64,000 bases of DNA from Dacryopinax spathularia (Eukaryota > Basidiomycota > Dacrymycetes > Dacrymycetales > Dacrymycetaceae). The stretch spans positions 1 to 64,000 of the forward strand of contig JBBPFI010000017.1 of assembly GCA_037974965.1 (NCBI GenBank), written 5' to 3'. This document shows positions 1 to 11,887 of the stretch, one piece after another. The notes below the pieces were generated by a model. That model saw nothing but the letters and a program-made list of their open reading frames with translations. It was not told the DNA's origin and searched no databases. Position numbers and translations under genes: made by a program. Within the stretch, counting starts at the first letter, position 1. The number at the start of each line of letters is the position of its first letter.

Positions 1-860
1 GCAAGGCATGGATTATGCAAAGGCATTCACATTGATTCGCAAAGTGCTTGAAGACAATCTGGAAGACCCGGTGCATCAATTGTTCATCTTTCTTGCAACC
101 CTTTTGGCACGCATTCATCCTAACTATCACTACGAAAAACCAACTCCCGCTGCAAAGGCCAACTGCACGACACCCTTTCAGGTCCGCATCGAACAAAACC
201 GGTTGGTCGTCAAAGATGACATGGAAAGTGCAGCCAAACGAAAGCGTCGCAAAGGTCAAACGAAAATTGGTCCTATCATTTCAATTTTTTTGCTCTATTG
301 TGTTTATCGGCATCACAACATGGAGCATCTGATTCTCAAGAAAACCAAGGTGCCCTTGGATCACTTCAAAGAAAAGGTTCATTGTGAGTACAGTTGTTTA
401 TAGCAATGATATATGTCCACTGACACTTTTCATTACAGCAAACAAAGGCCTTAGCTTACCTCTTTTCTGCAACCTTGGTCTTTATCAAGTGATTGGCACC
501 GACACTCGCTTGCTCTCAGGTGGCTGTCCTGAGGCAGGGAACTATCGATTCAAGACCCGTGATGATCTATTAGAGGATTGGTTGATGCTGCAGCGTCTTT
601 GGTCTGCTGCAGACTATGCAAGGGTATTGGAAGAGCTACTGGGAACAAAGGAAATGCAACGGTACCAGGCACGAAACTTACTTCGACCGCCTCCAAGCTC
701 GTTTTCAGCCACTGCTGTCACTTTGGCAGATACTCGTGAAGCCACAGCAGTTCCTTCAGGCTCATCAAAACGCAAACAATCCGAGGCAGAGCTCTTATCA
801 AGGATTGCAGCTGAGAAGCGACGGAGGGGATTTGGGTCAACTGCAAACTCGGCGTGGTGA
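1..860 (+). pseudogene. Family S copy 1: C-terminal part of a gene-B-like protein
   Basis: This is the left-most piece of the third gene-B-related family (S). It encodes a segment resembling the end of gene B: LEDPVHQLFIFLATLL followed by IHPNYHY corresponds to TNLHQYILFCATLLCKIHPRY in gene B. A second segment after a short GT-AG intron (about 386-437) ends in a Lys/Arg-rich tail at 860. It is nearly identical to 23,806-24,665, at a constant offset of 23,805. The upstream part lies outside the window, so its full length is unknown. It looks like a relic of an unclassified element rather than an independent host gene. The protein's function is not recognised. Confidence 0.6.
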
Positions 861-1120
861 ATTAGATTAACGGTTTCTTGTCGAAGTACTACCTTCAACA
901 TGATGTACTTCATACTGCTGCTTCAACAGTCAGCATAGCACATGTTCAACCAATGTAGCAGGATACCTTCAGAAGACGTGCTGAAACAATATAGATACAT
1001 GCAGATAAAAAGGTTACCATGAGCTTCAAGTGTACCAAGTGGGGCAGTTCTGAAGCGAGAGTCACCAGTTGATGTGTCGGCTGATAGCATGATTGCCAGT
1101 GCAATTGCCCTGGTTTACTT

Positions 1121-1315
1121 GGTGGGGCCGTTCGCGCCAGAACGCCACCACCACCCCTTGGTGGGGCTGTTCGCGCCAGAACGCCACCACCACCCCTTGG
1201 TGGGGCCGTTCGCGCCAGAACGACACCACCACCCCTTGGTGGGGCCGTTCGCGCCAGAACGACACCACCATCCCTTGGTGGGGCCGTTCGCGCCAGAACG
1301 ACACCACTAAGATGC
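1121..1315. repeat. 39-bp minisatellite, five units (family S)
   Basis: Five head-to-tail units with an exact 39-bp period start near 1121, 1160, 1199, 1238 and 1277. Each contains two small inverted repeats: GTTC/GAAC around GCGCCA, and CCACCA/TGGTGG around CCCC. Because 39 is a multiple of three, the array gives spurious 13-residue repeat ORFs in several frames. The same minisatellite occurs with three units in the other two S copies. Confidence 0.95.
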
Positions 1316-1385
1316 TGGAAGCCACTGTATAAACCCATACATTTATGCAAACCCAACCCGAACCCACTGTAATATACCTATAGAT
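1316..1385 (+). repeat. Conserved 3' tail of family S, ending inside gene B copy 1
   Basis: About 70 bp follow the minisatellite and end in CCTATAGAT at 1385. The same tail ends at 25,112 and at 25,389, and in all three places similarity stops at that point. Directly after it, gene B copy 1 resumes at the base matching 14,191 of copy 2. The tail therefore marks the right end of an S element lodged in gene B. The three bases GAT at the junction are shared by element and target. Confidence 0.8.
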
Positions 1386-4178
1386 GGGGAAGAGTGTGCG
1401 GTGCTCTGCGACTACAACCGGATGAAGGCAGAGTTTCTTGGGAGGGAACGTGGAGGCCAGGGCGCAGCGTTCTATCCGCTCGGCTTCACCAAGGACGCGT
1501 GCAACATCCAGGCAAACACCCTCCCAAGCTTTTTCGCCACCGTCCTCCAGCGCCTGAACCAACGGTATATGGTGCCGAGCGAAAACGAGCAAGGTGAGGA
1601 GATAGCGGGGCCTGACCCGTTTGAGTGCATCAAATGGCAGGGCTACTCGGCACAGAAGAAGGTCTTCCGGAACTCGACAGACGAGCACGAGATCAGTCTT
1701 GGTCAGGAGGCCGCTGCGTTGGGTGTCTGTGGCGTTGGGGGCGGGTTTGAACGCAAGGTGCATGAGATGATCGAGCGTCTCAATCGGCAGTCAAGCTTCG
1801 ACAAGACCGCGACACGCATCCGGCAAGGTGAGGGATCGCTCGGGATCCGCTCGGAGATGGAGCTCGTCATCCACCCAGACAGGCTTGCCCCTGAGCATCG
1901 TAGCGGAAGGTAAATCTCTTCCCTTTCCGCGCACGCATGGTGTGTTAACGGACCGATCTAGCTGGGTGGTCAGCAAGCTCCTCAAGCCGATGACAACGGT
2001 GTATTATTCGGGTCTGCCCTCAGCGCAGTTCCGGGCATCGCTGCTTGTGCTCAGGCCTTCCGTACGCTTCATGCAGCATCCAGCGCAACCTCTGACATGA
2101 CGCACAGGTCTATCCGAACCTGCTTCTGGACGCGGCATGGTTCTGGACGGTCAGAGCGCGCCGTGTGTGGAAGGATGCGATGATGATCACCAACAACGGG
2201 ACACGTCCTTGTCCCTGGTATCTCATCGAGGGCATCGCAATCTGCCTCCGGAACATTGCGCTGGCCCAGACGGGGGACATGCGCACGATCTCAGGGCCTG
2301 TCTACCGTGCTGCGGGCCTGTGGTCTTCGATCCGTGAGAACGGTGTGCCGACCATGCTCAAGTCGTTCTGGGCGGGAGGGCCGCAAGGCCAGCTTGTGCC
2401 CAGCGCATGGCCACGGCCCATTCAGGGCGGGCTCCGTGCATCCGTAGCGGTAAGTGCGATCACGGCACACTTTGGTAAGGAGGCCGGCCTGGCCTATCGT
2501 CGCCGTTTCGAGCTTGAGTGGCGCCTCGACATGCTCGCAGAGCAAGGGAATGGCAGCGGCTCCGCCCTTCGCCAGGCAGCAGCGCAGCAGATCATCGAGG
2601 CGTACCGGCAGGAGATCCAGGAGAACGCCCTTTCAGCTGCAGGCCTGCTTGTGAGCACCAGTCGAATGTCGCTCTGGCGTGCCGGAGAACGCCATGCATT
2701 GGTCAGCCAGGTGATCGACCGACGAGAGCGCGCCATCAACGAATGGAAGGCCGAAGGAATGCCCCTCGATGCCACCAACGGCTATACGTACATCACGCGC
2801 ATGCTCGGCACAGAAGACCTCGTCCCAGCGTTCCCTCTCTCTGTCCAGCGTGCGACCATATCGACAGTGGACCTTGTCGATCTGATGCTGAAGATGGCAC
2901 GGGGGAAGAGGGCGATGGGATCTCCTTTCTTTGGTAAGCGCCGTATGCTCACCCTGTCCGTCCTGCAGACTGCGATCGGGCATTTGACCCGTGGCACGCC
3001 GGCCGAGCTGCACGAGCAAGTGATCGGCTGGTTACGGGAGGCCATGTGCCATGTGCTCAGGGCGTCAAGGCTGAACATTGTCCCTTGGGCTGGTCGGCGC
3101 GGTCTCTGGGCCAGTGCGCTTCACTGGATCCACGTGGTCGATGACAACCCCCGGCAGGCCCGGTCTGGCCGCTATGTGCCTGCGGATGAGGACGAGTACG
3201 TGACGATGCAGATCCAGGCTGAACGCGACCGTGTCAACCCCCGGCCGCATGCCTGGAAAGCTCAGCTCCCGCCAACGCTCTGGTCGATTCCAACCTTCCG
3301 CAGGGACCTGTCCGAGGAGATGAACAACGGCTTTGAAGAGCTCTGCAAGGGCGGGGGGCGTGGGGCGACAGGTGCGCAGTATCGACCGGCATTCGAGCAC
3401 CTCCGTGCGCTCTTCGAGGAGCGGATCGAGACCAACCTGCACCAGTACATCCTATTCTGTGCCACGCTGCTCTGCAAGATCCACCCACGATACCGATACA
3501 TGGCGTCCAACCCAAAGGCACGTCTCAACACGGTCGAGGATGCACGCAACGTGGTGAAGAACATGGTAATGCTGGTGCCAGAGCGTGCCGCAGGGACAAC
3601 CCACGTGGGGATCGTGGCCGCCTCGTTCATCGCCTGGCTGATGTACATGCTCTACGATCAGCAGGAGGAGCTTGCGACACATTGGGGGGTGACAGATGCG
3701 ATGATGAAGACAAAGACCTGTGAGTGTGACTGGATACGGGATGGATGCTCTGCTAATGACCGCAGCGAACCATGCCTTGCATTGGGGTCTGTTCGCATCC
3801 TGGGGCTTCTACACCGTCCTCAGCCCGCACAAGGATATGCTGGGTAAGCGTGGTCCACGCCAGCGCCAAACGAACGGCATCGAATACTGGCGAATGGCCA
3901 AGCATAGCCGGATCGAAGCACTCTGGAGGGAGATCAAGGACTGCTGGGAACGAGGACAGCACAAAGAAGGGCTACGGCATATCTGGTCGGATGCAGACAT
4001 TGCGCACTGGGAAGCTACAGGTATGTTGCAGCGTCCCGCACAGCGCAATACGGGCGCAAGCCCGGACAAGAGGGCGACAGTGCAGCAACGGCATGCCCCG
4101 ATGACGCAGGAGATGTTGCGTAATCTGACACGCAGCATGCACTCGTCCCGGCTCGAGCTGAACCCGCGTGGAGTCTAA
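1386..4178 (+). pseudogene. Gene B copy 1, lacking its 5' part
   Basis: This is a second copy of gene B matching 14,191-16,983 with a constant offset of 12,805, so essentially only substitutions separate the two. It lacks roughly the first 360 codons, which are displaced by the S element ending at 1385. The remaining exons have the same splice sites as copy 2. They encode the central domain (PFECIKWQGYSAQK, EISLGQEAAALG), the long C-terminal domain and the final exon (NHALHWGLFASWGFYTVL). Near-identity over 3.3 kb points to a recent duplication or strong homogenisation. No function is assigned. Confidence 0.75.
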
Positions 4179-4749
4179 GTCGGGAGCGGATAAAGGGAGC
4201 GCAATGAAATAAACGTAGAGGCTGTATATAAAGAAAGGATACCTTGTATTATAATGTATTATATGTATATTACGCTGTAGGCGGCCCAAGGAGGCCTTGG
4301 AAAGAGGCAGAAGACGATACGGTGCAACGGAGATGCAAGAGAGGGGTTACGGGGATGGTGGATGTGCTGCGAGCATTGCAGCGTGCGCCTAACAAATGAC
4401 CTGTGCCAACCCATCACGAGCTTGCAGGCGAGCTCGTGATGGGTCGGGCCGCTTTTTCGCTTAGCACAGCCCCTTCACGAGCTCGCGCGCGAGCTCGTGA
4501 TGGGTTGGCACGCGTTTAAACCCATCACGAGCTCGCGCGCGAGGAGGTGATGGGTTCGTAAGCGTTTTTCCATCACCTCCTCGCGCGCGAGCTCGTGATG
4601 GGTTCAAATGCGTGCCAACCCATCACGAGCTCGCCTGCGGGGAGGTGATGGGTGTTACGGATAGGGAGATAGGGAGGTTTCGGGCCGTATTTTCGGCGTA
4701 CCCTACCCTCAACCCCTATCCGTACTCACCCATAGACCCCTGTAGGATA
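4179..4749. repeat. Palindrome cluster and right end behind gene B copy 1
   Basis: This 571-bp stretch corresponds to 16,984-17,554. It holds five palindromes of about 34 bp between 4408 and 4655. The consensus half-site is CCCATCACGAGCTCGC followed by its reverse complement; some arms carry a GAGGAGGTGATGG variant. Similarity to the other copy stops after CCTGTAGGATA at 4749, which defines the right end of the B unit. No ORF here is convincing. Confidence 0.9.
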
Positions 4750-7647
4750 TGTCGGACCCACTCCCAACAGAAATCGGGACTCTCGCTGTTGTGGGGATGG
4801 AATCGCAGCGATAACCATGATTTCGCTAGGGTCTCCCCTGCGGACAGTCAGCGCGCGCCAAGTTCACACCTCACCATATCAGACCCATAAGCTAAGTTGC
4901 TCCCCTAGTATGCCCCATTACCCATGCCAAGCGGTTTGGCGAGGAAAATTACGGTGGCGGAGATACGGACACAACAAGACTGCAGCGCACCCTGATTCTA
5001 CAAGCGCATGCGCCATGCGACATGCAGCATATTACATGGGGCCCCCAAGTGGTCACACAGTGGCCTAGATATGTCCAACCAACTGGCAACTGAAATCGGG
5101 ACCCTCGGTGCCCTGGGGATGGAATCGCAGCGATAACCATGATTTCGCACGGGTCTCCCCTGCGGACAGTCAGCGTGCACCAAGTTCACACCTCACCATA
5201 TCGGACCCATAGGCTAAGTTGCTCCACTAGTATGCCCCATTACCCGTGCCAAGCGGTTTGGCGAGGAAAATTACGGTGGCGGAGATACGGACACAACAAG
5301 ACTGCAGCGCACCCTGATTCTACAAGCGCATGCGCCATGCGACATGCAGCATATTACATGGGGCCCCCAAGTGGTCACACAGTGGCCTAGATATGTCCAA
5401 CCAACTGGCAACTGAAATCGGGACCCTCGGTGCCCTGGGGATGGAATCGCAGCGATAGCAAACTTGTCGCACGGGTCTCCCCTGCGGACAGTCAGCGTGC
5501 GCCAAGTTCACACCTCACCATATCGGACCCATAGGCTAAGTTGCTCCCCTACTATGTCCCAATGCCTGTGCCAAGCGGTTTGGCTGGGAAAATTACGGTG
5601 GCGGAGATACGGACACAACAAGACTGCAGCGCACGCTGATTTTAAAAGCGCATGCGCCAGGCCACATGCAGCATATTACATTGGGCCCCCAAGTGGTCAC
5701 ACAATGGCCTAGATGTGTCCAACCCGCCCGCAACTGAAATCGGGACCCTCGGTGCCCTGGGGATGGAATCGCAGCGATAGCAAACTTGCCGCAAGGGTCT
5801 CCCCTGCGGACAGTCAGCGCGTGCCCAGTTCACCCCTCACGAAGTCGGTCCCATAAGGTAGGTTGCTCCCCTACTATGCCCGAAGTCCTGTGCCAAGCGG
5901 TTTGGCCCGCAAAACTACGGTGGCGGAGATACGCACACAACAGGATTGCAGCGCACCCTGATTTTTCAAGCGCATGCGCCAGGCCACATTCAGCATGTTA
6001 TACTGTGCTGCCAAGCGGTCCACCAGTGGCCTGGATATGTCCCACCAGCCTGCAACCAAAATCGGGACCCTCGCTGCCCTGGTTATGGAATCGCAGCGCG
6101 CACAAATCTCCCGCAAGGGTCTCCCCTGCGGACAGTCAGTGCGCGCCAAGTTCCCCCCTCACGAAGTCGGTCCCATAAGGTAGGTTGCTCCCCTACCATG
6201 CCCAAATTCCTGTGCCAAGCGGTTTGGCCCGCAAAACTACGGTGGCGGAGATACGGACATCACAAGACTGCAGCGCACCCTGAATCTACAAGTGCATGCG
6301 CCACTCCACATTCAGCATATTATACTGTGCCGCCAAGCGGTCCACCAGTGGCCTGGATATGTCCAACTAGCCTGCAACCAAAATCGGGACCCTGGCTGCC
6401 CTGGTTATGGAATCGCAGCGAACGCAAATCTCCCGCAAGGGTCTCCCCTGCGGACAGTCAGCGCGCGCCAAGTTCCCCCCTCACGAAGTCGGTCCCATAA
6501 GCTAAGCTGCTCCCCTACCATGCCCAAATTCCTGTGCCAAGCGGTTTGGCCAGCAAAACTACGGTGGCGGAGATACGGACATCACAAGACTGCGGCGCAC
6601 CCTGAATCTACAAGTGCATGCGCCACGCCAAATCCAGCATATTATACTGTGCCACCAAGCGGTCCACCAGTGGCCTGGATATGTCCAACCAGCTCGCAAC
6701 TGAAATCGGGACCCTCGCTACCCTGGTTATGGAATCGCAGCGATAGCAGACTTCCCGCAAGGGTCTCCCCTGCGGACAGTCAGCGCGCGCCCAGTTCCCC
6801 CCCCACCATGTCGGTCCCATAAGCTAAGTGGCTCCCCTACAATGCCCAAATGCCTGTGCCAAGCGATTTGGCCCGAAAAACTACGGTGGCTGAGATATGG
6901 GAGCGACAAGACTGCAGCGCACCCTGATTTTGCAAGTGCATGCGCCAGGCCACATCCAGCATATTATACTGTGCCGCCAAGCAGTCCACCAGTGGCCTGG
7001 ATATGTCCAACCAGCTCGCAACAAAAATCGGGACCCTCGCTACCCTGGTTATGGAATCGCAGCGATAGCAAACTTCCCGCAAGGGTCTCGCCTGCGGACA
7101 GTCAGCGCGCGCCAAGTTCACCCCTCACGAAGCCGGTCCCATATGCTAAGTTGCTCCTCTATTATGCCCTGAGCCCGGTGCCAAGTGGTGTGGCCGGGAC
7201 AATCACGGCGGTGGAGATACGGAGACAACAAGACCCCAGCACACGCTGGAAGCACCCGGCTTGTACTTGTGCTTGCACCATGCGAGATGCCCCATGTTAT
7301 ACCATGCCCCGAAGCGGTCCAATGGACCCGGATATATGCAGGAGCAGCTGGCAATTGAAATCGGGACCTTAGATGGCCTGGTTACGGATTCGCAGCGATA
7401 TCGAGCCTTTGCCTATGGTCTGACCTGCGGACAGGCAGCGTGCACCCAGTTCACCCATTACCATCCCGGTCCCATAAGCTAAGTTGCCCGCCTAGTATGC
7501 GTAGACACCCATGCGAAGTGGTGTGTCCAGGAAAATCACGGTCGTGGAGATACGGAGGGAACAAGACTCCAACGCATGTGGGCATGACACGCCTTGTACT
7601 GGTACATGATGATTACAGTGGTGGCGCAAAATAAAGGCACTCCACCC
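4750..7647. repeat. 322-bp satellite array, nine units
   Basis: The landmark GGGTCTCCCCTGCGG recurs at 4829, 5151, 5473, 5795, 6117, 6439, 6761, 7083 and (diverged) 7405, an exact period of 322 bp with no length drift. Nine periods (2,898 bp) fill the gap from the right end of the gene B copy 1 unit to about 7647. The first two units are almost identical; the last, nearest gene A, is clearly diverged. ORFs of 60-184 codons across the array are repeat artefacts because 322 is not a multiple of three. The role of the array is unknown. Confidence 0.95.
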
Positions 7648-7870
7648 ATGCGTGATTAAGGGCAGACGTTCCCGCCGTGGTCTTTACCAGGGATACCCTT
7701 ATATGCATGGGGACCAGATATACAAGAATCGGTGGTTATCCACATGAGTGTTCAAACTAAGTACAAAGCAAAAGCAAGGAGGCATACTGACGTGCCAGTT
7801 GAATGGCATATACAAGCGTTCGCATGTGCCCGTCACACACATGCCCGCGGGAAACTAGCTACTGCACCGT

Positions 7871-10800
7871 TCACTCATCTGTCACCTCCATGTCCTCCGC
7901 CTCGCTCTCATCACTCTCAAAGGGGGCCTTGGTTTGCGGCCCAGCCTGCAAGAGGCTGCGAAGCTCCTCGGAGATCTGCGCATTGGGGCCCAAGATTGCC
8001 ATCATGGCATCCATGGCCGGGCCGCTGAGTGCAGGCTTGCTCACCGGGAAGACGGGTGCTGGCGTGGAGCTTGGTCCTGCAACAGCAGGGCCCGATGCAG
8101 CACTTGCAGTCTGCGAGCGGGTGGCACGCAGCGGGCGCGCCTTAGGCTGCTCATGTGCCGGCTTTTTCGGGATCTGACCCACCTCTTTCAGCTTCTTCTT
8201 CTCCAGCGCCTGCATGCGCTCCAGACGCAGCTTCCTCTTCGCCATATCCATGGCGTCCGCAATGTCCTGCTCGCTGCGCTGCGCTAAGCAAGGCATCAGC
8301 ACTGTCCTCATGCGGTCCAGGCACATGAGACTTACTGGCAGGAGCAGGCGGCAGCGTGGGATCGTTCGCCGGTTGCGACGAGTTCGTACCTGTGATCTCC
8401 ACCTCTCCGTCATCCTCGGAAGCATCCGTGACCGAGTCTATCACCGACGCAGAGCGCACTGGAGTCCTGATCAGCCGAGTGCACAACAGAGTCCATGTCA
8501 AGACATTTACCTTTGCTTCTACCTTTCCCTTTGTTGGTGGCTTTGCCTTTGCCACGCTTGGACGGTGTCCGCTTGGGCGCCGCCGCTTTAGCAGGTGCTG
8601 CGGCTTGCTCAGGCAGTGCAGCCTGAGTGGCAGGGACCGTCGGAGGGGCACTCTGAGCAGCCTGGTCACCCACCAGAGGCGCGGCAGCCACAGCGGAGGT
8701 GCCCGTTCCAGCGGTTGGAGCCGTTGTGGCTGTCGGAGTGGCCCCCGAGGCAGGCGCACCGGCCGCATTCTCCACACCACTCGGATTGAAGAGGGTGAGG
8801 CGTGGGCGAGGCTGAGTCGAAGGCGGGGGAACAACCGGCTCCGTCTCAGGTTCAGACAGGTCGGACGTATCGCTGTCATGCGAGGAGTCATGTTCAGACT
8901 CACCCGCGGCCGTCGTCTTAGGGCGTTTCGCTGCTGGCCGCTGGCCGCTGGGGGATGCGTCATCGGCAGGCGCTATCGAGGTCTCGGAGAGCGTGTGCTT
9001 ATGGCCTGCTTGGCTGGCAGGCGGCACCGGGGCAGCTGTCGTATCAGCAGTCTCACCTTCTGCTGGCTGGTTGGTCGCACGCGCACGGCGGATCGTGCCT
9101 TTCTTCGGCAGTCGCATGGGCGGGAGGGGCCCCTGCGAGGGCGCAGCGGTGGTCTGAGGCGGGCCACGTCGCTCCTTCTCCTTGTCGTCCTCCAACACCG
9201 CTCGCGCAGTATTGAAGGATTGCTTGCGAGCGAGCTGACATGCCCACGTTAGCCCTGCACAAACACTGAGAGACGCACTTACCCTTTGCAGCCCTTTCTC
9301 CAAGTCTTCCCGCCCTACCTCAGGCCATATCTCCAGCAACGAACTCATATGGCCCAAGACCAAGTCTTCGAGCTTCACCGCCTCTGCCTTTACCTTTGCC
9401 TTCTCCTCTGCCCGCAGCGCTGTATCGTCCTCCTCCTCCTCCTCCTCTGCAATCGGCTCGGGAATTGGCTCACCAATCTTCCACTCCTCAGGCACGCTCT
9501 CAAAGACCGTCGGTCGCAGGCCGTGGTTGATGCGATAGAGATGGGTGGCAGCGGCGGCTTGATCTTTCCAGGCCTGATCGATCGAGCGGAGAACACGGCG
9601 CCAGGCGGGATGGTAGTTGAGCTTGCTGAACAAGAACTCGGACCGGAGGGCCACAGGCAGCCAGCGTTTCACACGCTCCCTGAACGTCCGCTTGCTGTTG
9701 TCGTCGGTTTGACCGGGCTTAGGCTTCAGGAGCGGCCAGCCCTCATCGAAGACGGTCTTGAACTTGGCCCAATCGGCAGGCTCGGCAGGCATGACGCGCG
9801 GCGGGTTCCGCAGGAAGTTCTTGCGGCAATACGCCCAGGCATAGTCGATCAGGCTGGTGAGGTGGTCGTTGACGTAGGCCTTCGAGAATGCCTCCACTTG
9901 TTCCGCGTACCGTGCCGTGACGTAAGCCAGCGTGCGCTTCATCTCCTGGAGGTGGTTCCAGGACGAGGGGAGGTACGGGTTCAGCCAGAGCATAAAAGGC
10001 TGCAGGAGGAGGAAATACTCGTCGTCCGTGATGCTGTCGAGCGAGTCCTTGCCAGTCTTCCGCATGACAAGTTGGGCAAGCACGGACTCAATCCGATGCT
10101 CGGCTTGGCTGCCAGGACCGTTGGTGATGTAGAACGGGTTGACGTACTGCCCAAGCTGCGAGAGATGAGTGAGAGCGTCCGTTAGCGAGCCAAAGTTGCA
10201 CGTACCAACTGCAGCACATCATCAAACACCGCAAACTGCATCACGTCGTTGTAGAACGTTGCCGAGGTCAGGATCGCCACCCGAGGGTTTTCCTCCAGAC
10301 GCCCACGCAGCCAGCGCATAAAGGGACGGGCGTGGGCCAGATGCTCCGCAGGGATCTTGTCCTGCGACTCCTTCTCCGCCAACGAGACCTGGCCCAGCCT
10401 GATCACCTCGCCGTTCTCATCCTTCTCATCCTCCATCGGTGCGTCTCCAGCCAGCAGCTTCTCGACCACGTTCACCATCGCGCTCTCCAACTCCTTGGCA
10501 CCGACCGCTTCCTCCTCTTCCTCCTCCTCCTCGCCTTCATTCTCCTCCGTCTGCTTCGCCTTGCCCTTCCCCTTCCGCGAGCGCCTACCGCGCTTAATCG
10601 TAACTACACTAAGCTCTTCTTCTATGGATGCTTGTAACGTAGCTAGAGAAACCAAACCATAACGCCGCGAAATCGCCTCCTGAATAAAGCACCATGCCGC
10701 CACCGGTTCCGAGTAGACCGTGTTCACCTTGGTCGTCTTAGGCTTACCAGTGAGGATAAGCCAATACTGAAGAATACCGTTCGTGATCGCAGTCCACAGG

Positions 10801-11887
10801 TGACGATCGGAGATCTCCGGATAGCCGGTATTGCGTTCGAGGCTCTCTCGAGAGAGCAAGACGTACGTGCGCTTCATCATATACCACCAACCCTATGTCT
10901 ATATCAGCACCGCGGCTCTATTAGAGTCAATGAAAGAACTTACGTCAGCAAAGTGAGAGTCACGTGCACGGACGATCGGGGCCATGGCCATGTCGTGGAA
11001 CTCCGAAATGCTGAAAAGCTGCTGGACGACCTTACGATAGCGCTTGTACTTGAAAGTACGGATGTTGGCCTGATCGTTGCTGAGCTCAACATAGGCCGTC
11101 AAGAGGCGGGACGCTTCGTCAGCCTTCCAATCGACGTTCTCCATGACGGCCATGGCGGAATCCCACAGGTTCTTAGCGCTCGCAGGCTTACCGACATCAC
11201 GGCGATTGCTCGCCAGCTTACGGTAGAGCTCGAGGCCAGGTCCAGATTCTTTCAACGCTGTTGCGCACATCAGTGGGTCAGTCACAGAGGCTGTAGAGGG
11301 CAGTACGTACAAGGCTTGTAGATCTGGACGATCCACCAAGGGACATTGTCGCCATCCCCATTCTCATCCGTCGCAAACAGATGGGCGTACTCGGGGTTGT
11401 GGCGATAACGCTCATAGAGCAGACGCACCGCATGCGTGCGATGCTGTCCAGCAACGACCATTACCTTGGTCATATCGATGAAGATGACCTCGCGCCACGT
11501 GTCGGGTTTCTTAAGGTCAACCTTGTTGCCGGTAATCTCACGGATGTTGGCGATATTGTCGACATCGGTGAGCAAGACGATCGGGTTGGCCGTGCGGCGG
11601 AGTTCGGTGGACATAGAGACCACAAGGGACTCTACGTGCTTCTCGTCAAGAGCGCGACCAAACTGGCGCTCGTACTGAGGCTGAGGTTCGTCGTCAGCCG
11701 GAATGACCCAGCACGCTTCGCCAACCATGAAGCTGGGAAGCATTGCAAAGAGATCCAAGGCCTCCCGCTCACTCTGAGAGGGCGCAAGCGACCTCTGAGA
11801 AGAGACGGTCAGCGACTGAGGCGTACCGGTAGGCGTGCCCTGAGAGGCGACACCGCTTGATTGCTGCGAGTTGGCGTTTGACGACAT
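7871..11887 (-). CDS. Gene A: large protein with ParB/sulfiredoxin-fold domain
   Basis: I read seven exons: 11311-11887, 10944-11257, 10206-10892, 9283-10155, 8511-9234, 8336-8458 and 7871-8283 (3,711 nt, 1,236 aa, open throughout). After a Ser/Gln-rich leader, residues about 64-175 resemble a ParB/Srx fold: a helix like ParB's (ALDEKHVESLVVSM), a strand NPIVLL, then VVAGQHRTHAVRLL at about 144-157. GQHRTHA matches the phosphate-binding G-x-H/E-R-x-x-A motif of ParB and sulfiredoxin. The rest is unrecognised: a helical middle, an acidic run near residue 400 and a Pro/Ala/Lys-rich tail with a basic patch suggesting nuclear location or DNA binding. It is divergently paired with gene B. Nucleotide or DNA binding is inferred from the fold; the biological role is unknown. 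Confidence 0.8.

Noticed and set aside
1062-1763. Repeat-containing ORFs on both strands with 13-residue periods
   Set aside because: They are translations of the 39-bp minisatellite; its length is divisible by three, so every frame stays open.
4408-4655. Regularly spaced palindromes resembling a CRISPR array
   Set aside because: Spacing is irregular, spacers are not unique and short, and the genome is eukaryotic with spliced genes.
5464-7372. ORFs of 130-184 codons through the 322-bp satellite
   Set aside because: They run across unit borders in shifting frames, since 322 is not a multiple of three, and have no splice or family support.
8356-10185. Two 298-299-codon plus-strand ORFs
   Set aside because: They are antisense shadows of gene A, which has consistent exons and a recognisable domain on the minus strand.
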